From HK-STAS-PATE-34 sp031973435 (GTDB lineage Bacteria; Patescibacteriota; Minisyncoccia; Phycocordibacterales; UBA9973): a stretch of DNA of 27,654 nucleotides. This document shows, one piece after another, positions 15,061 to 21,915 of this stretch (its first letter is position 1; each line of letters begins with the position of its first letter). Location: positions 1-27,654 of the forward strand of contig DALYDA010000008.1 of NCBI GenBank assembly GCA_031973435.1, read 5' to 3'. The position numbers were made by a program, and so were the translations under genes. The notes below the pieces were generated by a model that saw only the letters and a list, made by a program, of their open reading frames with translations, did not search any database and was not told where the DNA came from.

Positions 15061-16122
15061 TTACATCAATTGCTCTAGAGCTTTTGGATTTGTCGAATAA
15101 AGGTATGCGTTCTCCATAGTGATCTCTCCGCGTCGAACCAAGTCGAGCAAACATCTGTTCATATCTACCATCCCTTCCCCGTATCCTGTTTCGATAACAA
15201 CATCTATCTCGTGTGTTCTTTTCTCTCGTATCAAGTTCGCAACTGCGTTGTTGTTTATCAAAAATTCGTATGCTGGGATCATACCGCCTGTTACTCTAGG
15301 GATAAGTCTTTGTGAGAAAATACCTAGAAGAGAAGATGAGAGTTGAGTTCTTATCTGGTCTTGTTGTGCTGGTGGGAACGAGTCGATGATACGGTCTATT
15401 GTTTGGGAAGCATTGTTAGTGTGGAGCGTTGAAAGTACCAAGTGACCAGTCTCAGCCGCAGTAACAGCAGCAGACATAGTTTCGTATGTTCTCATCTCAC
15501 CGATCATTATAACGTTTACATCTTCACGGAAAACAGATTTGAGTGCAGTGTCGAAACCTTTTGTGTCTATACCAACTTCTCTTTGGTCTATAGTTGAACG
15601 GTTGGATTCGAATACATACTCTATAGGATCCTCGATAGTAACGATGTGTTCACTTCTTTCGTTGTTTATCAGGTTTATCATAGAAGCAAGTGTTGTAGAT
15701 TTACCTTGCCCAACTGGTCCTACCACCAAGAAGAAACCTTGTTTCTTTCTCGCGTAGTCTTCTATTATCACAGGAAGTTTCAATTCTTCTATTGTCTTCA
15801 CCTTTGGTATCAAACGGAGTGCTATACCAATAGAACCCTTCTGAAAAAATGCATTACCTCGAAGTCGTGCAGTGTTACCCTTGTGCTCGTACGAGAAATC
15901 CATCTCTTGTTTTGTTAAGAAGTCTGTATATCTATCTTTACCCATCAAAACTTCAGCAAAAGCTTTGAGATCTTCTCGATCTAGAGTCTTTTTGTTTACG
16001 AGCTGTATCATCTGCCCAGAAACTCGTATAGTAGGAAATCTGCCTACAGTAAGGTGTAGATCAGAACCATTTTCTTGTATTACGAGCTCAATGAGCTCTT
16101 CTGTTTCTTTTTTGTAATCCAT
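15061..16122 (-). CDS. pilT: type IV pilus retraction ATPase
   Basis: PilT is the hexameric ATPase that depolymerises the pilus, giving twitching motility and DNA uptake. The 353-aa protein has a PAS-like N-terminal domain, Walker A GPVGQGKS (residues 135-142), an Asp box (SVFREDVNVIMIGEMR, which includes Walker B), a His box (TGHLVLSTLHTNNA), and an ANLIRE stretch close to the AIRNLIRE motif needed for retraction. Length is normal. It has its own extended -10 promoter upstream (16163-16171) and is followed directly by pilC. There is no Shine-Dalgarno. PilU is less likely given the length and the LIRE motif. Confidence 0.96.
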   Translation of the reverse strand: MDYKKETEELIELVIQENGSDLHLTVGRFPTIRVSGQMIQLVNKKTLDREDLKAFAEVLMGKDRYTDFLTKQEMDFSYEHKGNTARLRGNAFFQKGSIGIALRLIPKVKTIEELKLPVIIEDYARKKQGFFLVVGPVGQGKSTTLASMINLINNERSEHIVTIEDPIEYVFESNRSTIDQREVGIDTKGFDTALKSVFREDVNVIMIGEMRTYETMSAAVTAAETGHLVLSTLHTNNASQTIDRIIDSFPPAQQDQIRTQLSSSLLGIFSQRLIPRVTGGMIPAYEFLINNNAVANLIREKRTHEIDVVIETGYGEGMVDMNRCLLDLVRRGEITMENAYLYSTNPKALEQLM

Positions 16123-16162
16123 TTTGTAAAAGTTATTTTCTAAATAAGAATTTTATACATAA

Positions 16163-16171
16163 AGTATAGCA
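16163..16171 (-). promoter_or_regulatory. extended -10 promoter of pilT-pilC
   Basis: The minus strand reads TGCTATACT, 34 nt before the predicted leader ends at the pilT ATG. The -35 region is poor. Confidence 0.6.
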
Positions 16172-16192
16172 CGCAAAACAACCATCTTCGAA

Positions 16193-16582
16193 TTATATTC
16201 CAGCAAGTTTTGAAATATGAGCTACCACTTCGGACGGAGTCAGATTTGCCTTTATGATGTAGTCAGAAACACCCAGTGCCTTGCCTTTTGATATGTCACT
16301 CTCCTGTCCTTGGTTGGAAAGCACGATGAATTTTGCATTTGGAGCAAGATTGTCATTCTTTATCTTTTCGATAAGTTCGAATCCATCCATAACTGGCATA
16401 ACTACATCAAGTGCGATAAAGTCAGGCGAAAAACCTTCAGAAAGTTTCTTTATCGCTTGTTCTGGACCGAGAGCAGTTTCTAGGACAAAATCTGTATTTT
16501 TGAACTTCATTGCGTACATGTCTAGGAGGAAGTTATCGTCGTCTACTAGTAGTAGTTTAAATTTTTTTGTTTCTTGATCCAT
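16193..16582 (-). CDS. single-domain CheY-like response regulator
   Basis: A 129-aa receiver domain with no output domain. The acidic pair lies in LLVDDDNF (Asp14/15), the phosphorylated aspartate is Asp59 (FIALDVVMPVMDGFEL), the switch Ser is Ser89 (VLSNQG) and the conserved Lys is Lys111 (IIKANLT). Proteins of this type (compare PilG/PilH) switch pilus motors or relay a phosphate. It sits between pilB and pilT, the extension and retraction motors, which suggests control of pilus dynamics. No sensor kinase is in the window. A TATAAT box exactly six bases before the ATG predicts a leaderless mRNA, in addition to read-through from pilB 29 bases upstream. Confidence 0.94.
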   Translation of the reverse strand: MDQETKKFKLLLVDDDNFLLDMYAMKFKNTDFVLETALGPEQAIKKLSEGFSPDFIALDVVMPVMDGFELIEKIKNDNLAPNAKFIVLSNQGQESDISKGKALGVSDYIIKANLTPSEVVAHISKLAGI

Positions 16583-16588
16583 AAGTTT

Positions 16589-16597
16589 ATTATATCA
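16589..16597 (-). promoter_or_regulatory. extended -10 box of the response regulator gene, predicted leaderless
   Basis: The minus strand reads TGATATAAT, then six bases (AAACTT), then ATG. With normal spacing +1 is the A of ATG. Same arrangement as gatC. Confidence 0.6.
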
Positions 16598-16611
16598 ATA
16601 TATTGTGATTT

Positions 16612-18339
16612 CTAGGAAATATTGGATGCGAAATTGTACATCTCTTGATATGGGATCTTTCCTTCTGCACTTTTCATTATTGCATCTTCATACATCGACA
16701 ACATGCCTTGCTTTCGAGCAACTTTGTATATTTCTGGCTCTACTGGGTTTTTCAAAATAATATTTTCCATCTCTTTATCTACTTCAAACATCTCAAATAC
16801 AGCAAGTCTGCCTCTTATACCAGACGGACATTCAGAAGTCGGAATAGCCTCATGCACAAATTCTTTCAAAGGAAGTTCTTTTTTCTTTTCTTCAGGAAGA
16901 TCTGAGAATTGTTTTTCAAACATGGTTTTCATTCCTTCGTCTATTGGTATCTGCTTAGCTCCACCCGGGCAAATCTTTCTAGCGAGACGTTGTGCAATAG
17001 AAAGTATGAGTGTTGGGGCAATGAGGTATGGATCTATTCCCATATCTACGAGTCTCGGAACAACACCAACTGCAGAGTTTGTGTGGAGCGTCGAAAGTAC
17101 CAAGTGACCAGTAAGAGCAGCCTGTATCGCAAGTTGCGCTGTCTCTTTGTCTCGGATCTCTCCAACGAATATGATATCTGGGTCTTGTCGTAGTATAGAA
17201 CGAAGTCCTGCGGCAAAAGTGTAGCCAATCTCTGGCATAACCTGCGATTGACTGACTCCATCTATGCGATATTCTACTGGGTCTTCGAGAGAAACTACGT
17301 TTGACCTTTCTCTATCGAGTTCGTTTAGCATAGAGTACATAGTTGTAGTTTTACCGGAACCTGTTGGACCTGTTATGAGTATTAGCCCATAAGGTTTTGC
17401 GAGAGCAGATTTCAACATTTTTAAATTGCGATCTGAAAGCCCTAGTTCTTCAAGTTTTGGAACACCTCTTTCTGAGTCGAGAATACGCATAACGACTTTC
17501 TCACCATTTGAAGTCGGGAAAGTAGAGACACGAAAATCGATCTTTCTTCCTTCTATTTTTGTAGAGAAACTTCCGTCTTGTGGCTTTCTCTTTTCATCCA
17601 ATCTAAGTTTTGAAAGTATCTTTATACGAGCAACCACTCCAGCGTATACGTTTAGTGGCAAAGTAAGTGAAGTGTGCAAAATACCGTCCACACGGAAACG
17701 AACAGAAACTTTTTCTCCTGTATTTTCTATGTGAATGTCAGACGCACTTCCCTCTACAGCATGCTTGATGATAACAGCAACGATTTTTATTATCGGAGCG
17801 TCCTCAACTATCTTTTCTTCTTCTTCAAGTTTGAGTTCTTTTTTGCCTTTGTCGACTATCACGTCAGATGTGTCTGTGTCTTTTATTTCTGTGTCGAGTT
17901 CTGAAAGTGCTGTGTCCACCTCTCCCGCAAGACCTTTGTATTGTTCTTGAAGTTTCAAAAATGCTCCTGGTGTTATGATAAACATCCGGAAAGGAATATT
18001 CATCTTAGTTGAGATGAACTGAAGAGCATCCATCGCCTCCATGTTGGAAGGGTCTACGATACCCACTTCTAGGATATTGTCTTTTATTCCGATAGGGATA
18101 ACTCGATAATGACTGACTGAATCTTCAGAAATGTATTTTGTGAGGTCAGGTGAGACACTTTTTGGATTTACTTCTTTTCTTGGTATTCCGAAAATCTCAC
18201 TCTTTACATCTGCGACAACTCCCTCATCCACACCAAAAGAAGACAGAGCCTGGTCAACATCTCCGCCGAACTTTTCATTTGCGATTCTCATTNNNNNNNN
18301 NNGAATGTCGCGTTTGACAAGGTCTTCGAGAATATTCAT
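16612..18339 (-). CDS. pilB: type IV pilus assembly ATPase, with a 10-N gap near the N-terminus
   Basis: PilB is the hexameric GspE-family ATPase that drives pilus extension. The frame is 575 codons across the gap. Domains: MshEN/T2SSE_N (about residues 50-140), a charged linker, then the ATPase with Walker A GPTGSGKT (324-331), the Asp box, Walker B PDIIFVGEIRD (about 387-397) and the His box TGHLVLSTLHTNSA. The usual four-cysteine zinc site is incomplete: only ICPGG and SECPSGIRGR remain, one cysteine each. Codons 13-16 are unknown because of ten N at 18293-18302; the frame is kept but the true gap length is not known. It starts 4 nt after the upstream stop (TAA-ATAT-ATG). The C-terminal region is complete. 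Confidence 0.95.
   Translation of the reverse strand: MNILEDLVKRDIXXXXMRIANEKFGGDVDQALSSFGVDEGVVADVKSEIFGIPRKEVNPKSVSPDLTKYISEDSVSHYRVIPIGIKDNILEVGIVDPSNMEAMDALQFISTKMNIPFRMFIITPGAFLKLQEQYKGLAGEVDTALSELDTEIKDTDTSDVIVDKGKKELKLEEEEKIVEDAPIIKIVAVIIKHAVEGSASDIHIENTGEKVSVRFRVDGILHTSLTLPLNVYAGVVARIKILSKLRLDEKRKPQDGSFSTKIEGRKIDFRVSTFPTSNGEKVVMRILDSERGVPKLEELGLSDRNLKMLKSALAKPYGLILITGPTGSGKTTTMYSMLNELDRERSNVVSLEDPVEYRIDGVSQSQVMPEIGYTFAAGLRSILRQDPDIIFVGEIRDKETAQLAIQAALTGHLVLSTLHTNSAVGVVPRLVDMGIDPYLIAPTLILSIAQRLARKICPGGAKQIPIDEGMKTMFEKQFSDLPEEKKKELPLKEFVHEAIPTSECPSGIRGRLAVFEMFEVDKEMENIILKNPVEPEIYKVARKQGMLSMYEDAIMKSAEGKIPYQEMYNFASNIS
18293..18302. other. assembly gap of 10 N inside pilB
   Basis: Ten unknown bases after the first 12 codons of pilB. 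The two sides are in the same frame at this length, but 10 may be a placeholder. Confidence 0.95.
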
Positions 18340-18343
18340 ATAT

Positions 18344-18760
18344 TTAGTTTACAGTACCAGATGGAGGTGGGACTGGTGTCTGTGTGTTAGGTGTTGGTGT
18401 GGTGAAAGAAGTACTAGAAGTAGCAGTGCCTGTTGTAGTTGCATCCACATCAGTTCCGATAGGAGCAAAAGGATTTGATCTACCGACGTTGCCCTCAGGT
18501 ATGAGTGTGATCGTGAAATCTTCTAGACTTCTAAATTTCTGATCAGAGAAAAGTGTTTCGTCTAGTTGTATAGTTCGAAGATTTAGAAGTGTTACAAGGA
18601 ACTCTTCTCCTATGTCATCCTCCCCTGTTACAGGCGACACTACGTCTCCAGAAGAAGATATGAGTGAGCCAGTTTGTTTATCATTCTTACCTGAAAAGAT
18701 AGTTACAAGAACTATTATCAAAACTATTATTCCAACTAGTATCAATACTTTTTTAATCAT
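18344..18760 (-). CDS. single-pass membrane protein in the PilP position
   Basis: A 138-aa protein with one N-terminal membrane helix (VLILVGIIVLIIVLVTIFSG, residues 5-24), a short folded segment (EEFLVTLLNLRTIQLDETLFSDQKFRSLEDF) and a Thr/Pro/Ser-rich tail (TTTGTATSSTSFTTPTPN to PVPPPSGTVN). It sits between pilO and pilB, with 4-nt junctions on both sides, where pilP would be in Proteobacteria. It does not look like a lipoprotein PilP, and no secretin gene is present for it to bind. I infer a fourth part of the PilM/N/O alignment complex. The phrase 'SLEDFTITLIPEGNVGRSNPF' resembles the ends of such proteins, but I cannot assign a family. Confidence 0.8.
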   Translation of the reverse strand: MIKKVLILVGIIVLIIVLVTIFSGKNDKQTGSLISSSGDVVSPVTGEDDIGEEFLVTLLNLRTIQLDETLFSDQKFRSLEDFTITLIPEGNVGRSNPFAPIGTDVDATTTGTATSSTSFTTPTPNTQTPVPPPSGTVN

Positions 18761-18764
18761 ATAT

Positions 18765-19358
18765 TTATCTCTTTAACCAATATGTTTTAACTGTAAAGTC
18801 ATACTTATAGCTTCCAGAAGAAAGTCCTGTTGTGGTGACATCAGAAAGTGAAGAGAATCCTACATCTGTGATATCTACTACTCTTAGGCTCTGTTCTATA
18901 TCACGCAAGAATGATAGAAACTTTGTATAATCTCCTTCTGTAGAAAACTGAAGCTCAAACTCTCCGTACTCTTTGTTTGACATGAGCGCATTTGATTTTG
19001 TCTCAGTTTTTAGAGATCCAGTTGACTCATCATCAGCATCGAAAGTGTCATACTTCACTTGCTTTAGTATCATTCCGTATTTTGCGGCAATCTTCTCTAT
19101 TTCGATAATAAGACGGATATTGTCTACATTGTCTGGAAGCAGTTTCTCTACTCTATCTATATCGTCTGGATCAAAACTGTTGTACTTCATCGCTAACTCA
19201 TCTCGAGTCTCTTGAAGTGACCGAGCGTTATCCAAAGCAAGATTGTAAGAAGATGCTTCTGCTTTGAGTTCTTTTATATCTTTATATGTTGGATCAGTAA
19301 ACACCACAAAAGATATGACAGAAAGGATTATTAGGATGGAAGGGATAAGGAATCTCAT
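18765..19358 (-). CDS. pilO: type IV pilus inner-membrane assembly protein PilO
   Basis: A 197-aa bitopic protein: membrane helix at residues 4-22 (LIPSILIILSVISFVVFTD), a coiled-coil (about 25-75, YKDIKELKAEASSYNLALDN), then a ferredoxin-like domain with IRLIIEIEKIAAKYGMILKQV and FSTEGDYTKFLSFLRDIEQSLRVVDI, both typical of PilO. It pairs with PilN to align the motor and platform. The junctions on either side are TAA-ATAT-ATG. No Shine-Dalgarno, so translation is probably coupled. Confidence 0.92.
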   Translation of the reverse strand: MRFLIPSILIILSVISFVVFTDPTYKDIKELKAEASSYNLALDNARSLQETRDELAMKYNSFDPDDIDRVEKLLPDNVDNIRLIIEIEKIAAKYGMILKQVKYDTFDADDESTGSLKTETKSNALMSNKEYGEFELQFSTEGDYTKFLSFLRDIEQSLRVVDITDVGFSSLSDVTTTGLSSGSYKYDFTVKTYWLKR

Positions 19359-19362
19359 ATAT

Positions 19363-20001
19363 TTATTGTGTTATGCCCGAAGTTACTGTACTTGTAGTTG
19401 TCGTGCTTTCACTGTCTATGTCATAAGAAACGAAGGCAGGATCTACTTCGAAGTTTAGATCGAAAACAACATTCCCTTTTGTATCCAATGAAAGGTTTGA
19501 AAAAATAGGATCGATAAATGCAGGTTGCTTCTTCAATTCTTCAGCTTGTAGTGCGATAGCGGTATAACTCTTTGCCTTTCCTTTCAATGTAACCTCTATG
19601 ATGTTTTTGTTATCTGTCCCCACACCAAAGTCAAAATCTGTAAACTGAACTGATTTTAGTGTTATAGCCGAAAGACCAGTCATTATAGGTGTAACAGAAA
19701 TGTGTCTATCCAATATCTCTTGTGACGCTGTGATTCTGCGGTCCAGTGTTTCTAGTTCATATATAAGTGTCGGCTCAAATGCAGCTTGTGCTCGCTCAAG
19801 ATCATTTGCCATTTTTTGTATACTGTCTGCTAGAGATAGTTTGTAGAAGTAAAACACAACTCCGACCGACAGTGATGCGAAAAATATAATAGTAGCGATA
19901 ACGTTTAGTATAGATATCGGTTTCTCACGAGAAACACGGTCCTGTGCTAAAGGTTTTTTAGGAATGAACGAAGTTTGAAAATCTTTTTCAATTGGTGGCA
20001 T
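19363..20001 (-). CDS. pilN: type IV pilus inner-membrane assembly protein PilN
   Basis: A 212-aa bitopic protein. The short cytoplasmic N-terminus contains SFIPKKPLAQDR, the place where PilN normally binds PilM. A membrane helix spans residues about 31-50 (NVIATIIFFASLSVGVVFYFY). A coiled-coil (about 55-90) and a small alpha/beta domain follow. The tail is Ser/Thr-rich (SESTTTTSTVTSGITQ). It is preceded by an extended -10 promoter (20034-20042) and an AAGGAG about 14 nt before the ATG, one of the few good Shine-Dalgarno sites in the window. First gene of the pilN-pilO-orf138-pilB group. Confidence 0.92.
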   Translation of the reverse strand: MPPIEKDFQTSFIPKKPLAQDRVSREKPISILNVIATIIFFASLSVGVVFYFYKLSLADSIQKMANDLERAQAAFEPTLIYELETLDRRITASQEILDRHISVTPIMTGLSAITLKSVQFTDFDFGVGTDNKNIIEVTLKGKAKSYTAIALQAEELKKQPAFIDPIFSNLSLDTKGNVVFDLNFEVDPAFVSYDIDSESTTTTSTVTSGITQ

Positions 20002-20033
20002 GATTTTTAGAATATCTCCTTTTACTAATTGAA

Positions 20034-20042
20034 ATTATAGCA
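20034..20042 (-). promoter_or_regulatory. extended -10 promoter of pilN operon
   Basis: The minus strand reads TGCTATAAT, a perfect -10 with the TGN extension; predicted leader about 26 nt. A TGTGGATTA element lies 40 nt upstream (20080-20088). Confidence 0.68.
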
Positions 20043-20095
20043 CGTATATAGATTATTTTTGTAATACCTAGAATGTGAATAATCCACAACAGTGA

Positions 20096-21220
20096 TTATT
20101 CTCCTAGTGCTCGAAGGGCTAACCCCAAAGAAACTGAAAACTCCGGACCTGCCTCATCCAAAACTGGGACCAAAAATGCTGGTGCTTCAACTTTTGAAAA
20201 AGAATTGCCCAAGATTATTTCTGACCTGAATATAGTTTTTGAATAGTCAGCAAGTCCTTTTATGAGCGCCCCTCCTCCAACCAAGATTATCTTTGAAATC
20301 GGACGATTGTATTTCCTCTCGTATGAAACGATAACTGTGTTTGTTTCAGAGAATATATAGTCTATAGATAGTCTCGCGATGTCAGAAACAGTCTTCTCTT
20401 CCCCGATACCGAGTAGTCCGATATCACGCTTCATGTCTTCTGCTTTTGAAAAAGGGATACTCATCGAAGAAGATATAGAGTTTGTGATATCGTATGAACC
20501 TCTGTTTACTATATGAAAACGTTTTACTATTCCGAACTCTACAATAGAGAGCTTTGTTTTCATCGCACCCATGTCTATAAGGAGAGTTGCAGATAGGTCA
20601 TGTGCAAAAGTAGACCTTACGCTCCCAAATACTTCTATCTCAAAAAATTGTGGAGTGAGACTTGTAGCGACTGCGATCTCTTTGTACTTTGAGATAGTTT
20701 CGTTGTGTATAGCAGCGACAAGTATTTCCATTTTTTGTGGAGGTGTAGTTCCATCTTGTGAATCACCAAGTTCCGCTTCTCTTTGTGGAATTGGCCACCA
20801 GTCGAGAGATACTTCACTTATTGAAACTGGAATATACTTTCTAGCTTCAGTCGCAACAATAGAAGGAAGTTGTTTCTCATCAAGTCCTATAGGTAGTTCA
20901 AGGATAAAGATAAGTGAAGAAGCAGATGGGATAGACACCGCAACTTTTGTCGACGAAACACCTGACTCTTTCATCAGATCAGCGAGTGCAACAGAAAGTG
21001 TCTTTGTGTCTAAGTTTGTAAGTCTGCCAACATCTGTATTTGCGTATGGACCAAGCGAAAGTGTTCCATAAGTTTCGAGTATCGCCTTTCCTTTCTTTTT
21101 CTTTATCTGAACTACTTTAATAGAAGATGCGCCTATGTCTATCCCAACCACACTTGCGTCTGTATCACGGCTAAAAACCGTCTTCGAGAGTGTCAGGAGT
21201 TTTGTGAACGGATTATTCAT
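20096..21220 (-). CDS. pilM: type IV pilus actin-like protein PilM
   Basis: PilM is a cytoplasmic actin-like ATP-binding protein that recruits PilN/PilO and contacts the motors. The 374-aa protein has the phosphate-1 motif VVGIDIGASSIKVVQIKKKKG (residues about 21-40), an SHS2/1C region, phosphate-2 LLIDMGAMKTKLSIVEFG and the adenosine motif ILVGGGALIKGLADY. I prefer the ATG at 21220 (MNNPFTK); an in-frame ATG at 21247 lies inside the shared palindrome. It is divergent from comF and lies 94 bases before pilN. Confidence 0.95.
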   Translation of the reverse strand: MNNPFTKLLTLSKTVFSRDTDASVVGIDIGASSIKVVQIKKKKGKAILETYGTLSLGPYANTDVGRLTNLDTKTLSVALADLMKESGVSSTKVAVSIPSASSLIFILELPIGLDEKQLPSIVATEARKYIPVSISEVSLDWWPIPQREAELGDSQDGTTPPQKMEILVAAIHNETISKYKEIAVATSLTPQFFEIEVFGSVRSTFAHDLSATLLIDMGAMKTKLSIVEFGIVKRFHIVNRGSYDITNSISSSMSIPFSKAEDMKRDIGLLGIGEEKTVSDIARLSIDYIFSETNTVIVSYERKYNRPISKIILVGGGALIKGLADYSKTIFRSEIILGNSFSKVEAPAFLVPVLDEAGPEFSVSLGLALRALGE

Positions 21221-21243
21221 ACTATATATATGATACGATTGTA

Positions 21244-21262
21244 ACATATATAGTATATATGT
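21244..21262. promoter_or_regulatory. perfect palindrome between pilM and comF
   Basis: ACATATATA-G-TATATATGT: 9-bp arms around one base. It contains a minus-strand TATACT (21252-21257) suited to pilM and a plus-strand TATAGT or TAGTAT suited to comF. It could be a shared promoter core or a repressor site. The AT-rich arms make chance origin possible. Confidence 0.55.
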
Positions 21263-21266
21263 GTTT

Positions 21267-21905
21267 ATGAATTCTTTCTATACATACATATTGGACACCC
21301 TATTCCCTAGACGTTGCATCTCCTGCAAAAAAGAGGGTTTTTCTATTTGCCAAGACTGTATTTCGAAGATCAAACGAGCGGAAAGACTCCCGGGTGAAAC
21401 ACTGGCCGTATTTGCATACAGAGATCCAGTTATGAGAAAGATCATCTGGAATCTAAAATACAAAGGTAAGTCAAACATCGCCGAAGACCTAGCAGGAATA
21501 CTTTCGGACACTATCCTTGGTGAGCTTGAGGACCTACTCATATATGATGGTGCAAATACTACTTCGCTAGTTCCCCTCCCTATGTCGAAGAAAAGATTGA
21601 AAGCTCGAGGCAAGAATCATACTCTCACTCTCGCTCATGCAATCTCAAACAGAACAAACATCGAAGTTTATGACTGTCTATACAAAAATAAAGATACGGT
21701 TCGCCAGGCACTAATAAAAAACAGAGCGAAGAGACTTCTAAATGTAAAAAATTCTATGGAACTAAAAAGTGGTTTCTCTGTAAAAGGAAAAAATATTGTT
21801 CTCGTCGACGACATAGTCACAACAGGTGCAACTATAGAGGAAGCAAAAAGAGTTCTCAAGAAATCCGGCGCCCGAAAAGTCATCGCGCTAGTCGTCGCGC
21901 ATTAG
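21267..21905 (+). CDS. comF: ComF-family phosphoribosyltransferase-like competence protein
   Basis: ComF proteins are needed for natural transformation in several bacteria and are thought to act in the cytoplasm on incoming single-stranded DNA. The 212-aa protein starts with a zinc-binding pair of cysteine motifs (RRCISCKKEG and ICQDC) and ends with the PRPP-binding loop IVLVDDIVTTGATIEEAKRVL, the family layout. The start is either ATG 21267 or GTG 21261, two codons earlier; the palindrome overlaps the latter. It converges on the 1593-aa gene with only 10 bases between stops and no visible terminator. It is the only clear competence gene here; comEC is not in the window. Confidence 0.95.
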   Translation: MNSFYTYILDTLFPRRCISCKKEGFSICQDCISKIKRAERLPGETLAVFAYRDPVMRKIIWNLKYKGKSNIAEDLAGILSDTILGELEDLLIYDGANTTSLVPLPMSKKRLKARGKNHTLTLAHAISNRTNIEVYDCLYKNKDTVRQALIKNRAKRLLNVKNSMELKSGFSVKGKNIVLVDDIVTTGATIEEAKRVLKKSGARKVIALVVAH

Positions 21906-21915
21906 TTTAGGATAC

